From NCBI GenBank assembly GCA_030042915.1, contig JASHYS010000133.1, forward strand, positions 1 through 5,647: DNA of 5,647 bases. The letters run 5' to 3'. Numbering within the stretch: position 1 is the first letter of the stretch; every line of letters starts with the position of its first letter. Source of the stretch: Acidobacteriaceae bacterium (GTDB lineage Bacteria > Acidobacteriota > Terriglobia > Terriglobales > Acidobacteriaceae). This document shows, in pieces, positions 1 through 5,647 of this stretch. The notes under the pieces were generated by a model. That model saw nothing but the letters and a program-made list of their open reading frames with translations, was not told the origin of the DNA and did no database searches. The translations under genes and the position numbers were made by a program.

Positions 1-222
1 ACGGGTTCCCATTGCGCCATACCTGCGTTGTCATGGATCGCTTACGCGACATGGACCAATCCCGACCCGGCTGACATTCAGATCAGCAGCGCCCAGAACT
101 CCACCAACGGAACGGCCGTGTGCCTGGCGCCGACCAATGACGCCGTGACGCTGACGGGAACCTTTCCGGCGATCGAACCTTCCCAGTCCGTCACGCAATC
201 AGTGCAATTGACCTGCGAGTAA
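1..222 (+). CDS. C-terminal end of an Ig-like domain surface or secreted protein (5' partial)
   Basis: The reading frame is open from the first base of the window and ends at TAA (220-222), giving 73 residues, so this is the end of a longer gene that starts outside. The sequence alternates short strands rich in T, S, V and N with turns. It contains the pattern ATWTNPDPADIQISSA, then NGTAVC and a VTLTGTF strand, which resembles the last repeat of a bacterial Ig-like (Big-type) domain. Such domains usually occur in tandem in exported adhesins or surface proteins; that role is inference, since no signal peptide or upstream domain is visible. Two cysteines (in HCAIPA and TAVCLA) lie at a spacing that could allow an intradomain disulfide, and a third sits in the final QLTCE. 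It faces the other genes tail to tail. An internal TTG at 28 is not needed as a start. Confidence 0.6.
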   Translation, partial: TGSHCAIPALSWIAYATWTNPDPADIQISSAQNSTNGTAVCLAPTNDAVTLTGTFPAIEPSQSVTQSVQLTCE

Positions 223-240
223 GGCTGAGAAACAGCCCTT
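223..240 (+). terminator. Small hairpin directly after the stop of the Ig-like gene, possible weak terminator
   Basis: GGCTG (223-227) pairs with CAGCC (233-237) around the loop AGAAA, starting at the base after the stop codon. The flanking AA and TT can extend the stem with one bulge. There is no clear T-run after it, so termination would be weak. Its position between two convergent genes supports a 3' end role. Confidence 0.35.
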
Positions 241-272
241 AGTTCGCAGCGTGAAGCCTGCAACCTCGATTT

Positions 273-470
273 TCACTTTGCCTTTACCTTGGCATCGGCG
301 CGCTGCCGCGCGTAAGCCGTAAGCGTCTTGAAGCGCGGGTCGTTCCAGAGCGGTTTCAGGTCGGGATCTGTCGAGCGCTTTCGAGCGTCGTCGCTCTCTG
401 GATGCAAAAAGAACCGATAGACGGCTGCGCGGCCCGTTGTCTCTCCGCGCAAAGCTGTGAGAATGTACAT
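273..470 (-). CDS. Short hypothetical ORF, possibly a gene fragment
   Basis: The frame encodes 65 residues from ATG at 470 to TGA at 273-275; it stays open upstream to another ATG at 521 (82 residues). I prefer 470, because the 521 start lies inside a tandem heptamer repeat and has no ribosome binding site. The 470 start has only a weak TGGA before it. Roughly 70% of codons end in G or C, which favours real coding sequence. The C-terminal half contains DPDLKPLWNDPRFKTL, similar to the 'DPDL.PL..DPRF..L' ends that I associate with TPR-type regulatory proteins, so this may be the remnant of a larger gene. The tail is basic (RQRADAKVKAK). It follows the DUF427 gene on the same strand and could be co-transcribed. 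I cannot assign a function. Confidence 0.4.
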   Translation of the reverse strand: MYILTALRGETTGRAAVYRFFLHPESDDARKRSTDPDLKPLWNDPRFKTLTAYARQRADAKVKAK

Positions 471-519
471 TTCCAGGCGATGGGGCGAAGAACGTTGCCT
501 GCCGTTGAGCCCGCCGGCC

Positions 520-533
520 ATTGGCTATTGGCT
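520..533. repeat. Tandem heptamer ATTGGCT x2
   Basis: Two perfect copies of ATTGGCT (520-526 and 527-533) begin one base after the TAA stop of the minus-strand DUF427 gene. The repeat overlaps the upstream candidate start (ATG at 521) of the short downstream ORF, which argues against that start. Confidence 0.7.
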
Positions 534-534
534 G

Positions 535-819
535 TTACTTCACCACTTCCACGCCGCGCCAGAAGGCGACATAGCCCTTGACTTTGCGCGCCGCGGGCTT
601 GGGGTCGGGATAGTACCAGGCTGCATCCTGGTTGTCCTGGCCATCGATCACTACAGTCATATAGCGCTTCTGGCCGGTGCTCAGATCGGTGGACGTAGTG
701 GAGCTGGGGCGAAAGAACTCGCGCTTCAGGCTGGACTCGGGGAAATAGACATTTCCGTCCACTTCCATTGTTTGGTCGCTTTCGGCAATGACCTTGCCGT
801 TCCAGATTGCTCGTGCCAT
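535..819 (-). CDS. DUF427 domain-containing protein
   Basis: This is a 94-residue protein made of a single DUF427 domain, a small beta-rich fold of unknown biochemical function, probably cytoplasmic because no signal peptide is seen. Family hallmarks visible are AIWNGKVIAES near the N-terminus (residues 4-14), YFP (25-27), VVIDG (56-60), the very characteristic DAAWYYPDPKPAA (65-77) and KGYVAFWRGVEV (81-92). The length matches single-domain members. The oddity is in the middle: many members carry a CPWKG-like segment before the second half, whereas here the equivalent stretch reads STDLSTGQKRY (about 43-53), with no cysteine and no tryptophan. The ATG at 819 is preceded by a weak GGAA about five bases upstream. 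The domain identification is firm; a molecular role cannot be stated. Confidence 0.85.
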   Translation of the reverse strand: MARAIWNGKVIAESDQTMEVDGNVYFPESSLKREFFRPSSTTSTDLSTGQKRYMTVVIDGQDNQDAAWYYPDPKPAARKVKGYVAFWRGVEVVK

Positions 820-959
820 GGATTTTCCGGTCGCTGCTGGCCCATCCTGCCGCCGGCAGCAAAACGCGCTTCAACGTAGCCGGACAGGAGGAGCCGATAC
901 GACCCTAGCAGAGATTTGGCCGGCCGGTGAGTTTTTGTGGCCCGCTGACCCCAGGAGCG

Positions 960-1280
960 TTACTTCGCCGCCACGATGGATTCGATGTGCATGCTCTTGG
1001 CAGTGGCATCCTCGGTTGCGGTCACGGTCACGTGGTCACCGTAGAAGTTTTTCACCGCATCCGGATTGTCGATGGCCCATACCTGCTTGTCACCGTCAAC
1101 AAACACCGGCTTCATCCCGCCTTGGATGCATTTCTTCACGCAGGCCGCGCCGCTTCCGGCGTGCTGGGCGCCGCACATGGAGTCTGAAATCCATCCCGTG
1201 CTCTTGGTCGCGTCGGCAGCTTGAACCATCATCACCGCCAACGCAAAGAGGCCCATCAGCAAACAAACAGAACGCTTCAT
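960..1280 (-). CDS. Small secreted cysteine-containing protein (acidobacterial type)
   Basis: The product is 106 residues. The N-terminus MKRSVCLLMGLFALAVMMVQA is a clear Sec signal peptide (basic start, hydrophobic core, likely cleavage after VQA at 21), so the protein should be exported. No lipobox is seen, as Cys6 lies inside the hydrophobic core. The mature part has TGWISDSMCG, then C36-x10-C47-x3-C51 with His40 in between, followed by KPVFVDGDKQVWAIDNPDAV and a beta-rich HVTVTATED...HIESI segment that resembles an OB-like barrel. The Cys/His cluster could bind metal or form a disulfide; this is inference. I associate this architecture with small acidobacterial exported proteins, and recall the label DUF5818 for them, but cannot confirm it. 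ATG at 1280 is chosen over the in-frame TTG at 1286, because GGAGG (1287-1291) lies six bases before the ATG but directly abuts the TTG. Confidence 0.8.
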   Translation of the reverse strand: MKRSVCLLMGLFALAVMMVQAADATKSTGWISDSMCGAQHAGSGAACVKKCIQGGMKPVFVDGDKQVWAIDNPDAVKNFYGDHVTVTATEDATAKSMHIESIVAAK

Positions 1281-1286
1281 TGACAA

Positions 1287-1291
1287 CCTCC
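1287..1291 (-). promoter_or_regulatory. Ribosome binding site GGAGG that fixes the start of the secreted protein
   Basis: GGAGG on the minus strand lies six bases before ATG 1280. The competing TTG at 1286 follows it without any spacer, so the ATG is the start. Confidence 0.75.
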
Positions 1292-1313
1292 GGGGAAGTC
1301 TTGACCCGCTCCT

Positions 1314-1343
1314 ATGATGCCCTTTCGACCCTCACTTCGACAA
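1314..1343 (-). promoter_or_regulatory. Candidate sigma70-type promoter for the secreted protein
   Basis: On the minus strand TTGTCG (1338-1343) and CATCAT (1314-1319) are separated by 18 bases and each match 4 of 6 consensus positions. A start of transcription near 1307 would give a leader of roughly 27 bases. The match is weak; it is listed because the gene needs a promoter in this 97-bp gap if it is not read from the gene upstream. Confidence 0.2.
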
Positions 1344-1383
1344 GGGCCTGCCGCTGTTCTACCTGAATTGGAGATTGGGTTTC

Positions 1384-1827
1384 TTACTTTGCTTTGCGCG
1401 CGCTGCGCATCGTTTCCACGCGCTTTTGGACTATCTCATAGCGCTGCGCGGCTGTGGAAAAGCGGTTGACCAGCTCCGACGTTTTGGTCAAAAAGGCGGG
1501 AGTCTTTTCCCGCACCGCGTCGAGGAAAGGGGTAAACTTGGCCAGCAGAAAAAACCCCTCGGCATTGCAGTCCACAAACAGGTCCGCTGAGACCGCGCCG
1601 TGCACCACCATGGCTGCGGCCATCTCCCAGTACGAAATCACCTGCCTGAGCCAGGCATTGTGCGGGTCCTTGGGATTCTCGTAGACCGCAAAGAACTCTG
1701 CCGCCGTGTTGGGCCAGAACTCGCCCGTAATCCATGCACGCGCCTCGCGCATCACCGGCTCGGTGCGCAGTTGGTAAAGCTTGAGAATGATTTCGGCGTC
1801 GGCCGGTGTGGCCAGCATGCGTTCCAT
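1384..1827 (-). CDS. Helical hypothetical protein, DUF4760-like
   Basis: This 147-residue protein has no signal peptide or transmembrane segment and is predicted from composition to be mostly alpha-helical. It starts MERMLATPADAEIILKLYQL. It contains EARAWITGEFWP (28-39), then RQVISYWEMAAAMVVHGAVS (61-80), which resembles the 'helix, aromatic-E, helix, V..G.....F' core of DUF4760-type proteins. It continues with a long C-terminal amphipathic stretch ending in basic residues (MRSARKAK). No catalytic motif is recognised, so no function is given. The frame is open to a GTG-type start at 1917, but ATG 1827 is preferred: GGAG (1834-1837) sits six bases before it and family-like sequence begins there. 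The upstream extension is Gly/Ser/His-rich, runs over a palindrome, and looks non-coding. ATG 1818 (MLATP) is a second possibility. Confidence 0.7.
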   Translation of the reverse strand: MERMLATPADAEIILKLYQLRTEPVMREARAWITGEFWPNTAAEFFAVYENPKDPHNAWLRQVISYWEMAAAMVVHGAVSADLFVDCNAEGFFLLAKFTPFLDAVREKTPAFLTKTSELVNRFSTAAQRYEIVQKRVETMRSARKAK

Positions 1828-1913
1828 GGGCGTCTCCGCAGCCCATGGTACAAGATCGGACGTGGACCTGTCCGCGGGGGCCCCGCAACCCGCAAGCGAA
1901 TGGCTGTGCGATC

Positions 1914-1949
1914 CCACCCTTTTGTCCGCTACGCGGACGAAAAGGATGG
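1914..1949. repeat. Imperfect intergenic palindrome, about 36 bp
   Basis: CCACCC-TTTT-GTCCGC (1914-1929), loop TAC, then GCGGAC-G-AAAA-GGATGG (1933-1949). The two arms pair over 16 positions with one C/A mismatch (1917 with 1946) and one bulged G (1939). On both strands the A/T block at the outer stem is T on the 5' side and A on the 3' side, so there is no trailing U-tract and it is not a standard terminator. It lies between the topA terminator and the start of the 147-aa gene. Confidence 0.7.
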
Positions 1950-1973
1950 CGCAACCGGCGTTTTAAATCCGAC

Positions 1974-2009
1974 GGAAAGAAGAAAGGCGCGCCATCTCGG
2001 CGCGCCCTC
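1974..2009 (-). terminator. Intrinsic terminator of topA
   Basis: GGCGCGCC (1999-2006) and GGCGCGCC (1986-1993) are self-complementary and pair as an 8-bp all-GC stem around the loop GAGAT (minus strand). Downstream on the minus strand comes the pyrimidine tract TTTCTTCTTTCC, which serves as a T-rich tail. The stem begins 47 bases after the topA stop. The plus strand lacks an equally T-rich tail, so it should act mainly on topA transcripts. Confidence 0.75.
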
Positions 2010-2027
2010 GTTTCCTCCATTCTCATT

Positions 2028-2047
2028 CCCTTGGTCCCTTGGTCCCT
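2028..2047. repeat. Tandem octamer CCCTTGGT, 2.5 copies
   Basis: CCCTTGGT occurs at 2028-2035 and 2036-2043, with a partial CCCT copy at 2044-2047. It begins six bases after the topA stop codon, between the gene and its terminator hairpin. Confidence 0.8.
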
Positions 2048-2053
2048 GTCTCT

Positions 2054-4735
2054 TTACGCAGGCTGCAGCTCTTTCTTGTCTTCCGCCTTCTCCAGCACCG
2101 GCCCGTGCGTCTCTGCAGTGGGCGGAGGCGGCGCGTCGCCGATGCGCTTGGAGTAGGCGCAGACCACCTTGCTCTCTTCAGCCGGCGCCTTGGCGACTTT
2201 CTTGCCGCGCTTGCGTGCCCCTGCCTCTTCCTCGGCTGACTTCCTGGCGTTGGGGCAAACCAGATACACGCCCGACTTGAGCGTCTTCTCCAGCAGGTAA
2301 GGGCTACCGCACTTGGGGCACTTCTTTGCCACCGGCTTCAGGTTCGAGGTGAAGTCGCACTTGGGATAATTCGTGCAACCCCAGAAGGTGTTGCCGCGCC
2401 GCGCGCGCCGCTCGGCCACGTCGCCCTCGCCGCACTTGGGGCACTTCATACCTTCAATCAGGTTCTGCTTGATGTATTTGCATTTGGGATAACCGGAGCA
2501 GGAAACGAACTCGCCATAGGCTCCCTGCCGCGTGACCAGCGGCTTGCCGCACACCGGGCAATCCTCGCCCGTGGGCTCAGGCGGCTTTTGCTGCTGCTTC
2601 GAGCTCAGCTTGCGGAAGGTCTTGCAGGGCGGATCGGCATTGTAGTCAGGGCACGCCATAAACGGCCCGAAAAGCCCGCGCCGCATCACCATCACCTTGC
2701 CGCAGTTCTCGCAATACTCTTCGGTATCGCCTGCCTCCTGCGCCTCCGGCGTATTCAAGTCAGGCTTCGACGCAATGTTCTCCTTGGTAAACGTGCAGCT
2801 GGTGGGATCTTTCTTGTTGTAGGACGAGCAGGCATAAAAGGTGCCGAATTTCCCCCACTTCAGCACCAGAGGCGACCCGCACAGCTCGCACTTCTCGCCG
2901 GTCACTTCCTCCAGGCGCTTGATGTTGCGCATGTGTTTGCCGGCGTGTTTCAGTTCCTTCTCAAAGTATCCGTAAAAGCCGTTGAGCAGATCGGTCCACT
3001 TCTCGGTGCCTTCCTCGATGTCGTCCAGCTCGGTCTCCAGCTTGGCCGTGTACGCCGTTTCGAAGATGTACGGGAAGTTTTCCACCAGCAGATCGCATAC
3101 CACCACGCCGATTTCGGTGGGATAGAAGCGTCCGCGCGAGCCGCCGTGCTTGACCACGTACTCGCGGTCCTGGATGGTGCTGATGATTGACGCGTAGGTC
3201 GACGGCCGGCCCACGCCGTTCTCTTCAAGTTCTTTCACCAGCGAAGCTTCGTTGAAGCGCGGGGGCGGTTGCGTGGCGTGTTGCTCGTGCAGCAGCTCGT
3301 CCAGGCCCAGCGTCGTCACGCCGTCGAGGTTGGGCAGCCGGTTTGCCGTCTCGTCGTCTTCAGCCTTCTTGTCCTCAGACACTTCGTACACTTTCAGGAA
3401 TCCATCGAAGCGCATCACCGAACCGCTCACGCGGAAGTCGTAGGTTTTCTGGTTCGCGCGCGAGGCTGCGGCGATGTTGGCCGTGGTGACGTCGTACACC
3501 GCCGGAACCATCTGCGACGCCACAAAGCGCTTCCATATCAGGGTGTAGAGCTTCAACTGCTCGTCGCTCAAATATTTCGCCACCGACTCCGGCGTTCGCG
3601 CCGCATCAGTGGGGCGAATGGCCTCGTGCGCGTCCTGCGCATCTTTCTTGCCCTTGTATGTGTTGGGCGAGTCGGGCAGATACTGCGCCCCTAATTGCTT
3701 CGTAATCCATTCCCGCGCCGCCGTGATGGCTTCGGGCGCCACACGCGGCGAATCCGTTCTCATGTAGGTGATCAGGCCGGTGGTGCCTTCGTCGCCAAGA
3801 TCGACGCCCTCATAGAGCCGCTGCGCCACGCCCATGGTGCGGCGCACGTTGAATCCCAGCTTGTTGGCGGCGTCACGCTGCAGCTGGCTGGTGATAAATG
3901 GTGCCAGCGGCCGGCGTTGCTGCTCGCGCGACTGCACGCCGGTGATCGACCAGTCTGCCTTCTCCAGCGCGGCCAGCACCTCGTCGACGGTCTTTTTGTC
4001 GGGCAGCGCGCTGGTGATGAACAGCTCTTTGCCGTCCTTGTCGGTGCCGTTGGCAACGCGCGCCGGCTCACCGCCCACGCCGATGAATTTGGCTTTGAAT
4101 TTCTCATCGTCGCGCTTTTCGGGGTGCAGCAACGCCTCCAGCGTCCAGTACTCCACCGGCTGAAAGGCGCGAATCTCGCGCTCGCGCTCCACAATCAACC
4201 GCAGCGCCACGGTTTGTACGCGCCCGGCTGAAAGGCCGCGCCGCACCTTGTCCCAGAGCAGAGGAGAAATCTGGTAGCCCACCAGGCGATCGAGAACGCG
4301 CCGCGTCTGCTGTGCGTCCACCAGATGCTGATCGATGTCGCGCGAGTGTTCGAAAGCCTCCTGCACCGCCTTCTTGGTAATTTCGTTGAAAGTGACGCGG
4401 CGAATCTTCTTGCGCTCTTTGGCGTTGGTTCCCAGCTGCATGGCAAGGTGATAGGCAATGGCCTCGCCTTCGCGGTCCGGGTCGGGCGCCAGATACACCT
4501 CGTCGGCCTTCGCCGCCGCCTTCTTCAACTGCTCCACAACCTTTTCTTTGCCCGGCGAAACCACCAGATGCGGCTCGAACGTCCGCTTCTTCAGTTCCAC
4601 GCCGAGTTCGTTCTTGGGCAGGTCCATGATGTGGCCCACAGAGGCCTTCACATCGAAGCCTTTGCCCAGGTATTTCTCGATCGTCTTCGCCTTGGCGGGC
4701 GACTCCACGATCACCAATGATTTACTCGTTGCCAT
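2054..4735 (-). CDS. topA: DNA topoisomerase I (type IA), with five C-terminal zinc-ribbon modules
   Basis: TopA relaxes negatively supercoiled DNA in the cytoplasm by cutting one strand through a tyrosine, passing the other strand and resealing. The 893 residues show the complete enzyme. The Toprim domain (about 5-140) has the catalytic Glu11 in VIVESPAKAKTIEKYL and the metal-binding DPDRE at D85, D87 and E89. The type IA core follows, with GLSAGRVQTVALRLI (167-181), the active-site Tyr324 in LITYMRTDS with Arg326 beside it, and ENGVGRPSTYASII (505-518). From about 616 there are five zinc ribbons starting at C616/C619, C675/C678, C726/C729, C765/C768 and C806/C809. The last has C827 and lacks a close fourth Cys; C859 (in VVCAYSKRIG) may serve after a basic, Ala/Glu-rich insert. 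The tail is charged. The length is normal for a TopA with several ribbons. The ATG start abuts an AAGGA. Confidence 0.98.
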   Translation of the reverse strand: MATSKSLVIVESPAKAKTIEKYLGKGFDVKASVGHIMDLPKNELGVELKKRTFEPHLVVSPGKEKVVEQLKKAAAKADEVYLAPDPDREGEAIAYHLAMQLGTNAKERKKIRRVTFNEITKKAVQEAFEHSRDIDQHLVDAQQTRRVLDRLVGYQISPLLWDKVRRGLSAGRVQTVALRLIVEREREIRAFQPVEYWTLEALLHPEKRDDEKFKAKFIGVGGEPARVANGTDKDGKELFITSALPDKKTVDEVLAALEKADWSITGVQSREQQRRPLAPFITSQLQRDAANKLGFNVRRTMGVAQRLYEGVDLGDEGTTGLITYMRTDSPRVAPEAITAAREWITKQLGAQYLPDSPNTYKGKKDAQDAHEAIRPTDAARTPESVAKYLSDEQLKLYTLIWKRFVASQMVPAVYDVTTANIAAASRANQKTYDFRVSGSVMRFDGFLKVYEVSEDKKAEDDETANRLPNLDGVTTLGLDELLHEQHATQPPPRFNEASLVKELEENGVGRPSTYASIISTIQDREYVVKHGGSRGRFYPTEIGVVVCDLLVENFPYIFETAYTAKLETELDDIEEGTEKWTDLLNGFYGYFEKELKHAGKHMRNIKRLEEVTGEKCELCGSPLVLKWGKFGTFYACSSYNKKDPTSCTFTKENIASKPDLNTPEAQEAGDTEEYCENCGKVMVMRRGLFGPFMACPDYNADPPCKTFRKLSSKQQQKPPEPTGEDCPVCGKPLVTRQGAYGEFVSCSGYPKCKYIKQNLIEGMKCPKCGEGDVAERRARRGNTFWGCTNYPKCDFTSNLKPVAKKCPKCGSPYLLEKTLKSGVYLVCPNARKSAEEEAGARKRGKKVAKAPAEESKVVCAYSKRIGDAPPPPTAETHGPVLEKAEDKKELQPA

Positions 4736-4740
4736 TCCTT
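4736..4740 (-). promoter_or_regulatory. Unusually close AAGGA before the topA start
   Basis: AAGGA lies directly against ATG 4735 with no spacer, too close for normal Shine-Dalgarno use. A purine run GAGAGAGG (4751-4758) is 15 bases away, too far. No in-frame start with a better site is seen, and conserved TopA sequence begins at residue 7, so the ATG stands. Confidence 0.4.
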
Positions 4741-4772
4741 AACCCAATTGCCTCTCTCGTTCTCGCCTGTTA

Positions 4773-4796
4773 GCCATGTTTGACTCGCAAACAGGC
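4773..4796 (-). promoter_or_regulatory. Bulged hairpin in the topA leader
   Basis: On the minus strand GCC-TGTTTG pairs with CAAACA-T-GGC around the five-base loop CGAGT, a 9-bp stem with one bulge, ending 37 bases before the topA ATG. A second, mutually exclusive pairing joins GCCTGTT (4790-4796) to AACAGGC (4765-4771). No T-run follows, so it is not a terminator. It could be a leader structure or a protein-binding palindrome. Confidence 0.4.
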
Positions 4797-5030
4797 TTTC
4801 GGTTCCAGTTACGGCTCAAATTTCTCGCATTTCCGGTCTTTCTTCGCGCCTGCCTCAAAAAAAATTGGCCGCAAGTGTTGCAAGCTACCACGGAATGCCA
4901 TCCGATTTCCACCGGCTGCCGACATTTTTCGTCATCCGGCTTCCTAATCTTGGCGGCACGAGGGTGCCGGCGCGGCGCGTAACCTGCCGCAAATCCATCC
5001 CTTTGCATCCATAACGGGAAATGCATCCTG

Positions 5031-5047
5031 AAAGTTACTGCAACTTT
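5031..5047. promoter_or_regulatory. Palindrome AAAGTT-N5-AACTTT
   Basis: A perfect 6-bp inverted repeat around ACTGC lies in the dprA-topA gap. It has operator-like form and length; it could also form a short hairpin in RNA. No regulator is implied by neighbours. Confidence 0.3.
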
Positions 5048-5095
5048 GGCGCGCTGCGGCTAAATTCCGCGTTCTGGGCCTCAATCGTTCCGCCG

Positions 5096-5135
5096 AGCCT
5101 CTTCCAGGCCATTAACCCCTTCCGCACCAGAGGCT
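5096..5135 (-). terminator. Inverted repeat after dprA, doubtful terminator
   Basis: AGCCTCT (5096-5102) and AGAGGCT (5129-5135) form a 7-bp inverted repeat with a 26-base loop, starting 15 bases after the dprA stop on the minus strand. The loop is long and there is no T-run, so termination here is doubtful. Confidence 0.2.
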
Positions 5136-5149
5136 TATCTCGAAGGCTC

Positions 5150-5647
5150 TCAGAGCGTCCGAACGTAGTTCTTGCCCGGCAGCTGGCGAATCCGGCCAGC
5201 CATTTCCAGCTCGAACAGCGCCGTAAATACCTCAGAAGATGTGAGTTGCGTTTCCAGCAGCTCGAGAATCGTATCGATCTGCAGGCTCTCGTCGGTGCGC
5301 AGCACGTCAAGCACAATCGCTTCCTGCGGTCTTAACACCGGATCAGCCAATAAGGATGCGCCAGCCTCGGCCTTGGATGCAGCGGGCGATTGCGCCTCCA
5401 GCTCCTGGCGCACTTGCGACGGCAGGTCCTCCCAAACGTCCTCCCATGTGGCAACCAGCTTGGCGCCCTGTTTTATCAACGTGTTAGGCGTCCAGGAACC
5501 CTTGTTGGTGACGTTGCCGGGCACGGCAAACAGGTCGCGGTTCTGCTCGGCAGCGCAGCGTGCCGTTACCCGCGTGCCCGAGTTCTCGCCCGCCTCAACC
5601 ACCAGCACCGCCACGCAGAGCCCACTCAGAATGCGGTTGCGCCGCGG
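5150..5647 (-). CDS. dprA: DNA-processing protein DprA, C-terminal part (5' end outside window)
   Basis: The frame is open to the right edge and encodes the last 165 residues. DprA binds single-stranded DNA entering the cell during natural transformation, shields it and loads RecA onto it. The fragment begins inside the Rossmann-like core with PRRNRILSG (1-9), followed by VVEAGENSG (16-24), [18 protein letters not shown] (28-45) and [11 protein letters not shown] (55-65), all in family order. After an Ala/Glu-rich linker (about 80-100) comes a winged-helix domain (about 103-165) with [11 protein letters not shown] and [18 protein letters not shown], the DML1-like C-terminal domain found in many DprA proteins. 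No key motif is broken. The next gene on the strand is topA, a conserved pairing in many bacteria, although the 414-bp gap makes separate transcription plausible. An internal GTG at 5614 is not the start, since conserved sequence continues upstream of it. Confidence 0.95.
   Translation of the reverse strand, partial: PRRNRILSGLCVAVLVVEAGENSGTRVTARCAAEQNRDLFAVPGNVTNKGSWTPNTLIKQGAKLVATWEDVWEDLPSQVRQELEAQSPAASKAEAGASLLADPVLRPQEAIVLDVLRTDESLQIDTILELLETQLTSSEVFTALFELEMAGRIRQLPGKNYVRTL

Larger units (their letters stand above)
4736..5149. other. 414-bp gene-free stretch between dprA and topA
   Basis: I see no convincing gene here. A 95-codon minus-strand frame (4739-5026) has only about 57% G/C at third positions, many AGG, AGA and CGA codons, and no recognisable domain. 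The stretch holds several inverted repeats, a run of eight A (4857-4864), and the direct repeat TGCATCC (5004-5010, 5022-5028). It should contain the topA promoter and leader if topA is not read from dprA, but no good -35/-10 pair was found. Confidence 0.6.

Noticed and set aside
356..874. 172-codon minus-strand frame over the DUF427 gene
   Set aside because: It is a shadow frame: the overlapping 94-residue frame has all the DUF427 motifs.
788..1366. 192-codon plus-strand frame
   Set aside because: It runs antisense to the secreted protein gene and gives Arg/Ser/Pro-rich sequence typical of a shadow of a GC-rich gene.
1870..1886. GCGGGGGCCCCGC palindrome-like block in the leader of the 147-aa gene
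   Set aside because: The arms leave almost no loop; only a 5-bp stem is possible, which is expected in GC-rich DNA.
1828..1917. N-terminal extension of the 147-aa protein to a start at 1917
   Set aside because: The extension overlaps the palindrome arm, looks non-coding, and ATG 1827 has a well-spaced GGAG.
1600..2280. 226-codon plus-strand frame spanning the 147-aa gene and the topA end
   Set aside because: It is antisense to two better-supported genes and crosses the topA terminator and palindrome; the product is low-complexity and Arg/Pro-rich.
4857..4890. T8 run on the minus strand as a terminator for dprA
   Set aside because: Only a 4-bp GCAA/TTGC stem precedes it, separated by several bases, and it lies about 260 bases beyond the dprA stop.
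4739..5026. 95-codon minus-strand frame ending three bases before the topA start, which would suit translational coupling
   Set aside because: Third-position G/C is low for this window, rare Arg codons abound, there is no recognisable domain, and its only ATG has no clear ribosome binding site. The CNTC motif alone is not enough.

Overview
The window most likely comes from a member of the Acidobacteriota (Terriglobia-like), chromosomal and moderately high in GC. This is an inference. It rests on a DprA-TopA gene pair with a multi-zinc-ribbon TopA, a small secreted cysteine protein of a type I associate with acidobacteria, a DUF427 protein, and short tandem repeats after stop codons. No rRNA, tRNA, CRISPR array, transposase or phage gene was seen.

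Layout: positions 1-222 hold the 3' end of a plus-strand gene for an Ig-like surface or secreted protein, followed by a small hairpin. Everything else is on the minus strand, so in transcription order it runs from high to low coordinates. The order is the 3' part of dprA (cut by the right edge), a 414-bp gap without a convincing gene but with several inverted repeats, topA with a good intrinsic terminator, an intergenic palindrome, a 147-aa helical protein (DUF4760-like), a 106-aa secreted cysteine protein, a 94-aa DUF427 protein, and a doubtful short ORF that converges on the plus-strand gene.

Functionally, dprA and topA are both DNA-handling genes and commonly neighbours in bacteria. DprA protects incoming single-stranded DNA and loads RecA during transformation; TopA relaxes negative supercoils. 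The genes downstream of the topA terminator look like independent small accessory genes and give no sign of one shared pathway. I see no strong case for a new defence, mobile or biosynthetic system. The features most worth a second look are small DNA elements: a long imperfect palindrome, a bulged hairpin in the topA leader, and tandem repeats placed just after two stop codons.
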